Shown here piece after piece: positions 7,531 to 15,337 of a DNA stretch of 36,395 bases (positions within the stretch are counted from its first letter, which is position 1; each line of letters begins with the position of its first letter). Under the pieces are notes generated by a model. The model did not search any database. It was not told where the DNA came from and saw only the letters and a list, made by a program, of their open reading frames with translations. Origin of the DNA: JBGSYJ01 sp041748075 (GTDB lineage Bacteria; Acidobacteriota; Thermoanaerobaculia; Gp7-AA8); assembly GCA_041748075.1 (NCBI GenBank), contig JBGTDX010000161.1, positions 1 to 36,395 of the forward strand. The letters are read 5' to 3'. The position numbers were made by a program, and so were the translations under genes.

Positions 7531-8694
7531 ATGAACGTTGAATCTCTCCGTTTTCGAATCGCCGGCTTCGTGGCCGCGATTGCGCTGTTACTCGGGGCCT
7601 GCAGCGGGGAACGCGTCTCTCCAACCGAACGGCCTGCGAACCAAATTCCCATTGGCGTCTTTGCCGCACTGACGGGACCGACTGCGACGTTCGGGAGGGC
7701 GACCCGGGATGGCGCGACCCTGGCCGCGGATGAGATCAATGCCACGGGAGGCCTGCTCGGCCGCCAGGTCGAGCTTTATATCGAGGACAATCAGGGTAAG
7801 ACGGAAGAGGCTCCGTCCGTCGTATCGCGCCTCATCACGCGGAACCGCGTCGTGGCGCTGATTGGCGAGAATGCTTCGTCCCGTTCACTTGCGGCAGCTC
7901 CCGTCGCACAGGCGGCGAAGGTTCCGATGATCTCTCCGTCATCGACCAATCCGGCTGTCACCGAGAAGGGCGACTACATCTTCCGCGTCTGCTTCCTCGA
8001 CTCGTACCAGGGAGAGGCGCTCGCGAAGTTCGTCAGAGAAAAACTCGGGCTCACGCGCATCGCGATTCTGAGCGACGTGAAGAACGACTACTCCGTCGGA
8101 CTAGCCGATTTCTTCACCCGGGCTTTCACCCGGGAAGGCGGTACCGTTGTCGCGAATCAGAGCTACAGCGAGGGCGACAGCGATTTCAAATCACAGCTCA
8201 CAGCGATTCGGGCCGCTGGTCCTGAGGCGGTATTCATCCCAGGCTACTACACCGAGGCGGGGTCCATCGCCGTTCAGGCGCGCGACCTCGGGATTTCCGT
8301 GCCCCTGATCGGAGGAGATGGATGGGGCTCGCCCCTGCTGCTCGAGATCGGTGGCAAGTCCGTAGAGGGAGCCTATTACGGAGAACACTACTTCGTCCGT
8401 GAAGAGCGCCCCGCCGTGCAGCAGTTCGTGAAAAAGTTCCGCGAGCGCTTCGACACCGATCCCGACGCGGTCAACGCTCTGTCCTACGACGCGATGATGA
8501 TGCTCGCGGAGGCCATTCGAAGGGGAGGGTCGGTCGAGGGTCCCGTGATTCGCGACCATCTTGCATCCATCAAAGACTTCGAGGGAGTCTCCGGAGTCAT
8601 CACGATGGGAGCCGATCGAAATCCGATCAAACCGGTGGTCATCGTAAAGGTAGAGAACGGAAGGATTATTTTCGCAGATCGCATTTCACCGTGA
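7531..8694 (+). CDS. ABC-type branched-chain amino acid substrate-binding lipoprotein (LivK-like)
   Basis: Periplasmic ligand-binding protein of 387 residues, type I periplasmic-binding fold. The N-terminus has a clear lipoprotein signal (IAGFVAAIALLLGACSG; lipobox LGAC, Cys24). Family landmarks: IPIGVFAALTGPTATFGRATRDGATLAADEINATGGLLGR, then ALIGENASSRSLAAAPVAQAAKVPMISPSSTNPAVTE, and SYSEGDSDFKSQLTAIRAAGPEAVFIPG. These match Leu/Ile/Val- or amide-binding proteins. No LivHMGF permease or ATPase gene is adjacent, so it either supplies a transporter encoded elsewhere or acts as a stand-alone sensor. The ligand could be an amino acid, amide or short acid; the sequence does not decide. Confidence 0.9.
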   Translation: MNVESLRFRIAGFVAAIALLLGACSGERVSPTERPANQIPIGVFAALTGPTATFGRATRDGATLAADEINATGGLLGRQVELYIEDNQGKTEEAPSVVSRLITRNRVVALIGENASSRSLAAAPVAQAAKVPMISPSSTNPAVTEKGDYIFRVCFLDSYQGEALAKFVREKLGLTRIAILSDVKNDYSVGLADFFTRAFTREGGTVVANQSYSEGDSDFKSQLTAIRAAGPEAVFIPGYYTEAGSIAVQARDLGISVPLIGGDGWGSPLLLEIGGKSVEGAYYGEHYFVREERPAVQQFVKKFRERFDTDPDAVNALSYDAMMMLAEAIRRGGSVEGPVIRDHLASIKDFEGVSGVITMGADRNPIKPVVIVKVENGRIIFADRISP

Positions 8695-8716
8695 GGGATG
8701 CGACTGATTCTTCAAC

Positions 8717-8744
8717 GTGTCATCCTGAGCGCTCAGGATGACAC
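8717..8744. terminator. Perfect 28-base palindrome between convergent livK-like and hydrolase genes
   Basis: GTGTCATCCTGAGC at 8717-8730 is followed directly by its exact complement, GCTCAGGATGACAC, at 8731-8744. It lies in the 66-base gap between two convergent stop codons. The arms are the core of the GTCATCCTGAGC repeat family also found at 26959-27046, 27958-27986 and 32889-32967. As RNA it folds into a strong hairpin on either strand, so a bidirectional terminator or 3'-end stabiliser role is plausible. Confidence 0.65.
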
Positions 8745-8760
8745 TGTGATTGATCTCGGT

Positions 8761-9441
8761 TTATCCCTTCGCGCCGAACGCCTTCCCGAGGAACTCCTTC
8801 ACGAGTGCCATCGACTCCTCGGTAACCCAGTGGCCCATGGGAAACTCCTGGTACTCGGGCGTCACCCCGCGGTCTTCCAGGATTCGTCGCGTCTTCCGGG
8901 CGTAGACGACGGGGATGACGTCGTCCTGTGTGCCGTGGAGCAGGAGAATCGGCGGAGCCGGCTGCTCGATGGTGTCCGGGACCGTGAACTCGTTCACTGC
9001 CCCGCTCATGGCGACCACCGCTGAAGGAACCGGCTTCAGCCGGAACGCGAGATCGAGGGCCATCATGGAACCTTGGGAGAATCCGATCAGTGCAACGCGT
9101 CCATCGTTCGGATACTGATGCAGTACCTCGCTGATGAACTTCAAAAGCAGGCTCCGGGACTCGGCAAAACTCTCCGCCGACGGCGGCCAGCCATCGAACC
9201 ATGTGAACCCATAGGCCATCCCGGGCCCTGCATAAAACGGTTTCGGGGCGTCGGGACAGATGAACCGGTATCCCGGCCCGCCGTCGACCGACGGCGCGAG
9301 TCCGGCCAGATCGCTCCCGTTGCTCCCGCGCCCATGAAGGGTAATGACGATCGGCATGATGTCCGTGGCGGACCTGCCTTTCGGGATCGCTTCGACGTAA
9401 GAGAGGGAGAGTTTGTTTTCGTGATCGGTTGGCGTAGTCAT
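8761..9441 (-). CDS. Alpha/beta hydrolase, phospholipase/carboxylesterase family
   Basis: Predicted cytosolic serine esterase of 226 residues (PF02230-like). Oxyanion-region motif ITLHGRGSNGSD, nucleophile Ser122 in GFSQG, acid Asp173/174 in LLHGTQDDVIPV and His204 in FPMGHWV complete a catalytic triad. The start chosen is ATG 9441, preceded by GAGGAG; a GTG at 9465 in the same frame would add eight residues. No signal peptide. The substrate is not evident; this family covers short-chain esters, lysophospholipids and acyl-protein thioesters. It is divergent from pilT and convergent with the livK-like gene. Confidence 0.88.
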   Translation of the reverse strand: MTTPTDHENKLSLSYVEAIPKGRSATDIMPIVITLHGRGSNGSDLAGLAPSVDGGPGYRFICPDAPKPFYAGPGMAYGFTWFDGWPPSAESFAESRSLLLKFISEVLHQYPNDGRVALIGFSQGSMMALDLAFRLKPVPSAVVAMSGAVNEFTVPDTIEQPAPPILLLHGTQDDVIPVVYARKTRRILEDRGVTPEYQEFPMGHWVTEESMALVKEFLGKAFGAKG

Positions 9442-9562
9442 CGGCTCCTCAAACCCGCACCGCACACCCCCGCATTTCGCCCCTCGAGGGAATCAGAGTA
9501 AAATAACCTGACATAATCGCTGTCCAGACTCCGGAAATACCAGATGACGCCGAGGTGACCCG

Positions 9563-10738
9563 TTGCATATCAATGACCTGTTGAAGATTGCCGCAGAACG
9601 GAGAGCGTCCGACCTCCACATCAAGGTCGGGTCCCATCCCGTGATCCGTGTCGATGGCGAGCTCATCCCGCTGGTCGAGCTCAAGAGACTGATGCCTGAA
9701 GACACCATCGCGATGGCGTTCTCGATCATGTCGGCCAGACAGAAGGAGAAGTTCAAGAACAACTACGAGATCGACGTCGCCTACTCAGTGCCGGGTCTCG
9801 GCAGGTTCCGCTGCAATATTTTCCAGCAGAGGGGAACCGTCGGGCTGGTCCTTCGCGTCATTCCCGTCAAGATCCTGTCCATCCGCGAGCTGATGCTGCC
9901 GATCATCATCGAGCGCGTCTGCGACGAGCAGCGCGGCCTGATCCTCTGTACGGGAACGACCGGCTCAGGCAAGTCGACGACCCTTGCGGCGATGATCGAC
10001 TACATCAACGCGCATCGCACCGAGCACATCATGACGGTCGAGGATCCGATCGAGTTTCTCCATCGCGACAAGAAGTCGATCGTCAACCAGCGGGAAGTCG
10101 AGGTTGACACGAAGTCCTTCTCGCAGGCGCTACGATCGGCCCTCCGGCAGGATCCCGACGTGATTCTCGTCGGTGAAATGCGTGACTACGAGACGATCGA
10201 GACGGCGCTCACGGCGGCGGAAACGGGACATCTGGTGCTTTCGACGCTCCATACGATGGATGCGACCGAGACGGTCAACCGCATCATCTCGGTCTTTCCA
10301 CCCCATCAGCAGAAGCAGATCCGGCTTCAGCTCGCGGCTGTGCTCAAAGCGATCATCTCCCTGCGCCTGCTGCCGCGCGCGGACGGCCTGGGTCGCGTTC
10401 CGGCCGTCGAGGTGCTCATTTCGACGAACTACATCCGCGATTGCATCGAGAACAAGGAAAAGACCAAGCTCATCAAAGAGGCGGTCTCGCAGGGCACCTC
10501 GCAGTACGGGATGCAGACGTTCGATCAATCGATCTATACGCTCTACCGGAACGGTCTGATCACCCTCGATGAAGCGCTTCGGAGAGCGTCGAATCCCGAC
10601 GAGTTCAAGCTCAAGATTCAGGGCATTCAGTCCACGTCGGACGTCTCCCGCGAGGAGATGGAATCGAAACTAAGCGTGCCTGGAGATTCCGATCCGTTCA
10701 GCGACGAGTCGCCCTTCGATTTTTCGAATTCGTTGTAG
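9563..10738 (+). CDS. pilT: Type IV pilus retraction ATPase PilT
   Basis: Hexameric ATPase that powers pilus retraction and twitching motility at the inner-membrane base of the pilus. The protein has 391 residues with a TTG start: GAGGTGA at 9552-9558 lies four bases upstream and the N-terminus MHINDLLKIAAERRASDLHI is typical of the family. The PAS-like N-domain is followed by Walker A GTTGSGKST (residues 131-139), Asp box, Walker B ILVGEMRD and His box HLVLSTLHT. The C-terminal part, PRADGLGRVPAVEVLISTNYIRDCI, is PilT-specific. A Ser/Asp-rich tail extends beyond the usual 345-370 residues. No other pilus genes are adjacent; pilB and pilC must be elsewhere. Confidence 0.94.
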   Translation: MHINDLLKIAAERRASDLHIKVGSHPVIRVDGELIPLVELKRLMPEDTIAMAFSIMSARQKEKFKNNYEIDVAYSVPGLGRFRCNIFQQRGTVGLVLRVIPVKILSIRELMLPIIIERVCDEQRGLILCTGTTGSGKSTTLAAMIDYINAHRTEHIMTVEDPIEFLHRDKKSIVNQREVEVDTKSFSQALRSALRQDPDVILVGEMRDYETIETALTAAETGHLVLSTLHTMDATETVNRIISVFPPHQQKQIRLQLAAVLKAIISLRLLPRADGLGRVPAVEVLISTNYIRDCIENKEKTKLIKEAVSQGTSQYGMQTFDQSIYTLYRNGLITLDEALRRASNPDEFKLKIQGIQSTSDVSREEMESKLSVPGDSDPFSDESPFDFSNSL

Positions 10739-10762
10739 GAGCCGCCGCGCGAAGGCAGACGG

Positions 10763-10829
10763 TGTCATTCTGAAGCTCGGCAATGGCGGAACCATCACTT
10801 CTGGCGAACCACCAACTGTCAGGATGACA
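10763..10829. repeat. Diverged GTCATCCTGA-type inverted repeat between pilT and recX
   Basis: TGTCATTCTGA at 10763-10773 and TCAGGATGACA at 10819-10829 are imperfect inverted arms of the same repeat family as 8717-8744. It lies in the 196-base gap after pilT. The rest of that gap shows no gene. It may end the pilT transcript. Confidence 0.5.
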
Positions 10830-10934
10830 AGCCGTCAAATTCTCCTTGGGAGGGTTGATTAGCAGCACCTGCTCGATGACACGCTCGGCAGCTTCGCTGA
10901 GAATTACAACGCGCGTCCCATCCCCGGTTTCCTC

Positions 10935-11450
10935 ATGACACCCCATCTCACGCTCGTACCTGACGAAACGGACGCATGCATGGCCGCTGCCCTCCGCTCA
11001 CTTCATCATCGGTGGCACGCGGAGAAGGAGCTCGTCTCGAAACTCGAGAGGAAAGGCTTTGGGCCGGATACAGTGCGTCTCGTGGTCGAGAAGCTGGAGG
11101 CTGATGGCTGGATCGACGACGTGCGTTTCGCCGAGTCGCTCGCCCTCGCCCGGGCGCGTCGTGGACAGGGGAGGCAGCGAATTCTCCGGGAGCTGGGGAA
11201 TCTCGGAGTCGCCCGGGACATTGCGTCGAGGGCCGTGGCCGCGGCAGTCCCGGAGGAGGCCGAGCGGCAGTCTCTCGTTGAGTTATGCCGCAAAAAGATG
11301 AGAATGATGGCCTCACGTCGCGGCTCTCAGTACCTCCTCGAAGACGAGGGGCGAAAGAAATTGACCGCATATCTGTTGACTCGTGGATACGACTACGGGG
11401 AAGTGTCCGCGGTCATCCGTGTCGAGTTGAAGACCATTGAAAAGGACTAG
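10935..11450 (+). CDS. recX: Regulatory protein RecX
   Basis: Modulator of RecA filament growth in recombination and SOS control. The protein has 171 residues built of three-helix repeats: AAALRSLHHRWHAEKELVSKL, then GWIDDVRFAESLALARARRGQGRQRILRELGNLGV, and a last repeat with RKKLTAYLLTRGYDYGEVSAVI. The W(I/L)DD.RFA motif is the family hallmark. No recA lies in the window. It is nine bases upstream of alaS, so the two are probably co-transcribed. ATG 10935 is used; ATG 10977 or 10980 could also start a slightly shorter protein. Confidence 0.88.
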   Translation: MTPHLTLVPDETDACMAAALRSLHHRWHAEKELVSKLERKGFGPDTVRLVVEKLEADGWIDDVRFAESLALARARRGQGRQRILRELGNLGVARDIASRAVAAAVPEEAERQSLVELCRKKMRMMASRRGSQYLLEDEGRKKLTAYLLTRGYDYGEVSAVIRVELKTIEKD

Positions 11451-11459
11451 ATCCACTCC

Positions 11460-14138
11460 ATGCTCACTACGAATCAGGTCCGCGAAGAATTTTTGCGCTA
11501 CTTCGAGTTGAAAGGTCACCGCCGCGTGCCGAGCTCCTCGCTCGTTCCGGGGAGCGATCCGACTCTGCTGTTCACCAACGCAGGTATGAACCAGTTCAAG
11601 GACGTGTTTCTTGGACGTGAGAAGCGGGATTACACCCGCGCGACCACCTCGCAGAAGTGCGTCCGCGCCGGAGGTAAGCATAACGATCTCGAAAATGTCG
11701 GGCGGACCGCGCGGCACCACACGTTCTTCGAGATGCTGGGTAATTTCTCATTCGGCGACTACTTCAAGAAGGAAGCGATCCAGTACGCATGGGAGCTCGT
11801 CACTGAAGTCTACGGGCTCGAAGTCGACCGCCTCTGGTTCAGCGTGTTCGAAGGCGATGAGAGCGTGCCGGCAGACGAAGAAGCCGTGCGGCTCTGGATC
11901 GAAGCGGGTGCCTCACTCGATCGGATCCTGCGGTTCGGGAAGAAGGACAACTTCTGGTCGATGGGGGACACCGGGCCCTGCGGGCCGTGCTCGGAGATTC
12001 ACTATTTCCGCGGTGAGGACATGTCGAAGAATGTCGCCGAGCTCGTCAACGGTGAAGGTGACGACACGATGGAGATCTGGAACCTGGTCTTCATGCAGTA
12101 CGACCGTGACTCCCAGGGCGTTCTGACGCCTCTTCCGGCACCTTCGGTCGATACCGGCGCCGGGCTCGAGCGAATTGCCTCGGTTCTTCAGAAGGCGGAC
12201 TCGAACTACGACATCGATCTGTTTGCTCCGATGCTCCGGAGGATCGAGCAGCTGGGAGGACGGCCGTACGGCAGATCGATGAGCGATGAGCTCGACACGG
12301 CGATGCGTGTTCTCTGCGATCACACCCGCTCTTCATCCTTTCTCATCGGCGACGGCGTGATTCCGTCGAACGAAGGCCGGGGCTACGTCCTGAGACGGAT
12401 CATCCGCCGCGCGATCCGTTTCGGCAGAAAGCTCCCGCAGCCGGTGGTGCTCTCTGGCCTCGTCGACAGTCTGATCGAGTCGATGGGCGAGGCATGGCCG
12501 GAGCTCATTGCGCGCCGCGCAGCGATCATCGATACGCTCGAATCGGAAGAGGAACGCTTCTCCAGGACGCTGAGCACCGGAATGGAACGCGTCGGAGACG
12601 TACTCGACGAGGTTCGGAAGAGGGGAGAGCGAACGCTGGACGGAGCAGAAGTTTTCCGTCTATACGACACCTATGGCATCCCGATCGATCTGATCAGCGA
12701 GCTCGGAGAAGAAGAGGGCGTGACCATCGACCAGGAAGGCTTCGACGAGTTGATGAAGTCGGCCCGTGAGAAGGCGAAGGCGTCCTCGAAGTTCAAAGCC
12801 GGGGGCGACGCAGCGCTCTACGCGGGAATTGCGGAACGCACAGGGGAGACCGAGTTCGTCGGTTACGACTCGCTATCCGATGTGGCGTCGAGAGTGCTCG
12901 CGCTGGTGGCTGAAGGTGGCGAGGTTGAATCGATCAGGGAAGGCGCCGAAGGCGAGGTGGTTCTCTCTCCGACTCCGTTCTACGCGGAGTCCGGCGGCCA
13001 GATCGCGGATGTCGGAATGCTCGAATGGAAGGGCGGCCGGGCCGAAGTCACCGATACGCAGAAGCCGGTAGGCGAGATGGTCGTCTCGCGTGTGAAGGTC
13101 CTCGAAGGGGAGCTTCGCAAGGGATCCGACATTCGGGCTTCCGTTCCGGTTGAGCTCCGCCTCGATACGACGGCCAATCACACGGCGACCCATCTTCTCC
13201 ATAAGGCTCTGAAAGACATCCTCGGTGAGACCGTGCAGCAGGCAGGATCTCTCGTCGCTCCCGATCGCCTCCGATTCGATTACACATGGAACCGCCCGCT
13301 CACGGAGGAGCAGATCCGCATCATCGAAGAAACGGTGAACGAGAAGATCCGCCGGAACCTGGAAGTGACCAAGACGGTCATGACGCTGGCTGAAGCGAAG
13401 AGCTCCGGAGCTGTGGCGATGTTCGGTGAGAAGTACGGCGAACGGGTACGCGTCGTTTCTGCGGGAGACTACTCGAGCGAGTTCTGCGGAGGGTGCCACG
13501 TCAATCGTACCGGTGACATCGGGCTGTTCAAGATCGTTTCGGATCGTTCGCTGGCTGCGGGAGTTCGCAGAATGGAAGCTCTGACCGGGAGGAAGGCGAT
13601 CGAGTTTTTCCAGTCGCTCGATTCGTCGACCCGCGCGCTTCAGCAGCAGCTCAACGTACAACCGGCAGAGATCCCGGCCCTCGTCCGATCGATGCAGGAT
13701 CGACAGAAATCGCTCGAGAAAGAACTGCAGTCCCTGAAGATGAAAATGGCGTCGGCTGGAAACGGCGTCGGCGCGGCGAGGAGTGGCGAGGAGGTGGGCG
13801 TCGACGTGGACGGAGTCAGGCTCATCGCGCGTCTCGTCGAAGATATGTCCGGAGGGGATCTGCGGAATCTGGCGGACACGTTCCGGCACAAGATCAAGAG
13901 TGGGGTGGTCCTTCTGGGAAGCGCAACCGATGGCAAGGCGACGTTGCTTGCTGCGGTCACGAGCGACCTGGTCGACCGCATCTCAGCGCACACCGTAATT
14001 CAGAAGCTAGCTCCGGTGATAGGCGGGAAGGGGGGCGGCAAGGCCGACCTCGCTCAGGCAGGAGGGAAGGATCCCGAAAGGCTGCAGGAAGCGATCGACA
14101 GCGCACCGGAGGCGTTGCGGGAGATTCTGGCATCGTAG
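11460..14138 (+). CDS. alaS: Alanyl-tRNA synthetase
   Basis: Class II synthetase of 892 residues, full length. Aminoacylation core: EEFLRYFELKGHRRVPSSSLVP, LFTNAGMNQFKDVFLG, and motif 2 region RHHTFFEMLGNFSFGDYFKKEAI. The editing domain has zinc-site residues HTATH (about 577-581) and the Cys676/His680 pair. The DHHA1 C-Ala domain ends the protein with GGKGGGKADLAQAGG. The second zinc motif reads CGGCH where most AlaRS proteins have CGGTH, so one extra cysteine (C679) lies between the ligands. The gene follows recX by nine bases. Confidence 0.98.
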   Translation: MLTTNQVREEFLRYFELKGHRRVPSSSLVPGSDPTLLFTNAGMNQFKDVFLGREKRDYTRATTSQKCVRAGGKHNDLENVGRTARHHTFFEMLGNFSFGDYFKKEAIQYAWELVTEVYGLEVDRLWFSVFEGDESVPADEEAVRLWIEAGASLDRILRFGKKDNFWSMGDTGPCGPCSEIHYFRGEDMSKNVAELVNGEGDDTMEIWNLVFMQYDRDSQGVLTPLPAPSVDTGAGLERIASVLQKADSNYDIDLFAPMLRRIEQLGGRPYGRSMSDELDTAMRVLCDHTRSSSFLIGDGVIPSNEGRGYVLRRIIRRAIRFGRKLPQPVVLSGLVDSLIESMGEAWPELIARRAAIIDTLESEEERFSRTLSTGMERVGDVLDEVRKRGERTLDGAEVFRLYDTYGIPIDLISELGEEEGVTIDQEGFDELMKSAREKAKASSKFKAGGDAALYAGIAERTGETEFVGYDSLSDVASRVLALVAEGGEVESIREGAEGEVVLSPTPFYAESGGQIADVGMLEWKGGRAEVTDTQKPVGEMVVSRVKVLEGELRKGSDIRASVPVELRLDTTANHTATHLLHKALKDILGETVQQAGSLVAPDRLRFDYTWNRPLTEEQIRIIEETVNEKIRRNLEVTKTVMTLAEAKSSGAVAMFGEKYGERVRVVSAGDYSSEFCGGCHVNRTGDIGLFKIVSDRSLAAGVRRMEALTGRKAIEFFQSLDSSTRALQQQLNVQPAEIPALVRSMQDRQKSLEKELQSLKMKMASAGNGVGAARSGEEVGVDVDGVRLIARLVEDMSGGDLRNLADTFRHKIKSGVVLLGSATDGKATLLAAVTSDLVDRISAHTVIQKLAPVIGGKGGGKADLAQAGGKDPERLQEAIDSAPEALREILAS

Positions 14139-14169
14139 CGCGGGAGATGGTTGCTGTCATTCGTGCTCT

Positions 14170-14359
14170 CCCTCTCCCCGCGAAGTCGGGGAGAGGGTGG
14201 CGCGCGGCATCCGCGCAGACGTCGTGGAGTTGCAAGATCGTCGCGCGCCGGGAGAGGGGCGGTGCGTGCTTGCAGCTGCTCATGCCGGTCGGCTGCATTC
14301 GAATTGTCTGCGCGGCCCCTCACCCCTTACCCCTCTCCCCGTTCACACTGGGAGAGGGG
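14170..14359. repeat. Second pair of CCCTCTCCC/GGGAGAGGG hairpin elements
   Basis: The 261 bases between alaS and the methyltransferase hold two hairpins: CCCTCTCCCC (14170-14179) with GGGGAGAGGG (14188-14197), and CCCCTCTCCC (14330-14339) with GGGAGAGGGG (14350-14359). Flanks GGTGGCG and CCCTCACCCC relate them to 5404-5589, again as an opposed pair. The middle contains further GC-rich self-complementary sequence. Open frames across the region have no start signals, so I see no gene in it. Confidence 0.7.
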
Positions 14360-14399
14360 TATGCGGTCTGCAGGCACGAGTTGCGATCCCTTTTTCATC

Positions 14400-15152
14400 A
14401 TGACTGAGAAGAAAACCTACGCATGGGGAACGATGGCCGAGATGTTTGGCCCCCGCCACGAACATCGTCTCGCGATGATCCTTTCTGAAACTGCGTCGAT
14501 TCCTGAAGGCACGCTCGTTCTGGAAGCTGCGATCGGGTTGGGACAACTCGCGGGACGCCTGCGGGATCAAAATCTGAAAATCATCGGCATCGATGGCTCC
14601 TTCGAAGCCGCTCTGCACGTGCGGCGGACGAGTCCAGTGCCCGTGGTGATGGGAGACCTGACCCGAATGCCGTTCAAGTCCGGCAGCTTCGGCGCGGTCA
14701 CCTCGGGGGAGACTCTGGAACATCTCGACGACGATGGATCCGCAGTTGCCGAGATCGGGCGCGTACTCGAGCCGGGCGGTCGCTGCGTGGTGACGGTGCC
14801 GGCCTGCGAATCACTCCGCACCGAGTCCGATACCTACTACGAGCATCGGCGGCGGTATTCGCGGGAAGGCCTGACCTCGCTGTTCCGCCGTCGGGGGTTC
14901 GACATCCGCAAGGCGAGATACTGGGGATTTCCGATCGTTCTGATCTACGACACGCTGTTCATCTTGCCGATGAATCTCCGGAGGCGAAGCCAGTCGGTCT
15001 CCGAGGATCCGGCTTTGCGTTCCGTGGCCCGGGCGGGTCGTTCCCGCATTCTGGTGTCCGCTGTGAAGGCGATCTTCTCGATCGACCGGCTCTTCTCTTT
15101 CGTCCCTTACGGCCCGGGATTGCTGATGGTGGGAGAGAAGAGGAAGAATTGA
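14400..15152 (+). CDS. Class I SAM-dependent methyltransferase
   Basis: Methyltransferase of 250 residues in the Methyltransf_11 group. SAM-binding motif I is LVLEAAIGLGQLAGRL (the usual GxGxG is degenerate), followed by the acidic IIGIDGS, motif GDLTRMPF, then VTSGETLEHLDDD and the post-motif VLEPGGRCVVTVPACES. The C-terminal part (YYEHRRRYSREGLTSLFRRRGF) resembles methyltransferases of lipid or glycan pathways and resembles the C-terminal domain of the fusion at 31327-32766. The start is ATG 14400; a longer frame to 14151 only reads the repeats. No good ribosome site is visible. The substrate is unknown. The stop codon lies within an inverted repeat. Confidence 0.85.
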   Translation: MTEKKTYAWGTMAEMFGPRHEHRLAMILSETASIPEGTLVLEAAIGLGQLAGRLRDQNLKIIGIDGSFEAALHVRRTSPVPVVMGDLTRMPFKSGSFGAVTSGETLEHLDDDGSAVAEIGRVLEPGGRCVVTVPACESLRTESDTYYEHRRRYSREGLTSLFRRRGFDIRKARYWGFPIVLIYDTLFILPMNLRRRSQSVSEDPALRSVARAGRSRILVSAVKAIFSIDRLFSFVPYGPGLLMVGEKRKN

Positions 15153-15227
15153 GAATTCAGAGAATGCAGAATGCAGAAAAGGGTGAGGGAGCTCCTTTCT
15201 GAATTCTGAATTCTAAATTCTCAATTC
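15146..15227. terminator. Long GAATTC-type inverted repeat ending the methyltransferase gene
   Basis: GAATTGAGAATTCAG at 15146-15160 pairs with CTGAATTCTAAATTCTCAATTC at the right end (to 15227), with minor mismatches; the middle includes a GCAGAATGCAG direct repeat. The left arm contains the methyltransferase TGA at 15150-15152. Related sequences sit at 6844-6874 and 19719-19750. The fold is AT-rich but long, so it may act as a 3'-end hairpin. Confidence 0.55.
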
Positions 15228-15304
15228 CCGACGGCGGGTTGTGATGCCCCGCCCCGATTCGTTAGAGTGGCTTCCAGCGTGCAGGAGCCAGAGCACGACA
15301 GGAA

Positions 15305-15319
15305 CCGGCAGTCTGCCGG
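15305..15319 (+). other. Short GC hairpin before the acyl-CoA mutase start
   Basis: CCGGCA and TGCCGG at 15305-15319 flank a three-base loop, ending 18 bases before the ATG. The hairpin is just upstream of the ribosome site (CGGAG, 15328-15332). I compared the region with a cobalamin riboswitch because the gene product uses B12, but saw no B12-box. Function uncertain. Confidence 0.3.
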
Positions 15320-15337
15320 ATGCTTCACGGAGATCTT

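Noticed and set aside
14151..14399. N-terminal extension of the methyltransferase
   Set aside because: Low-complexity Arg/Pro/Ser-rich translation of hairpin repeats with no start signal.
15228..15337. Cobalamin riboswitch upstream of the B12-dependent mutase
   Set aside because: The leader is short and shows no B12-box consensus; only a small GC hairpin is present.
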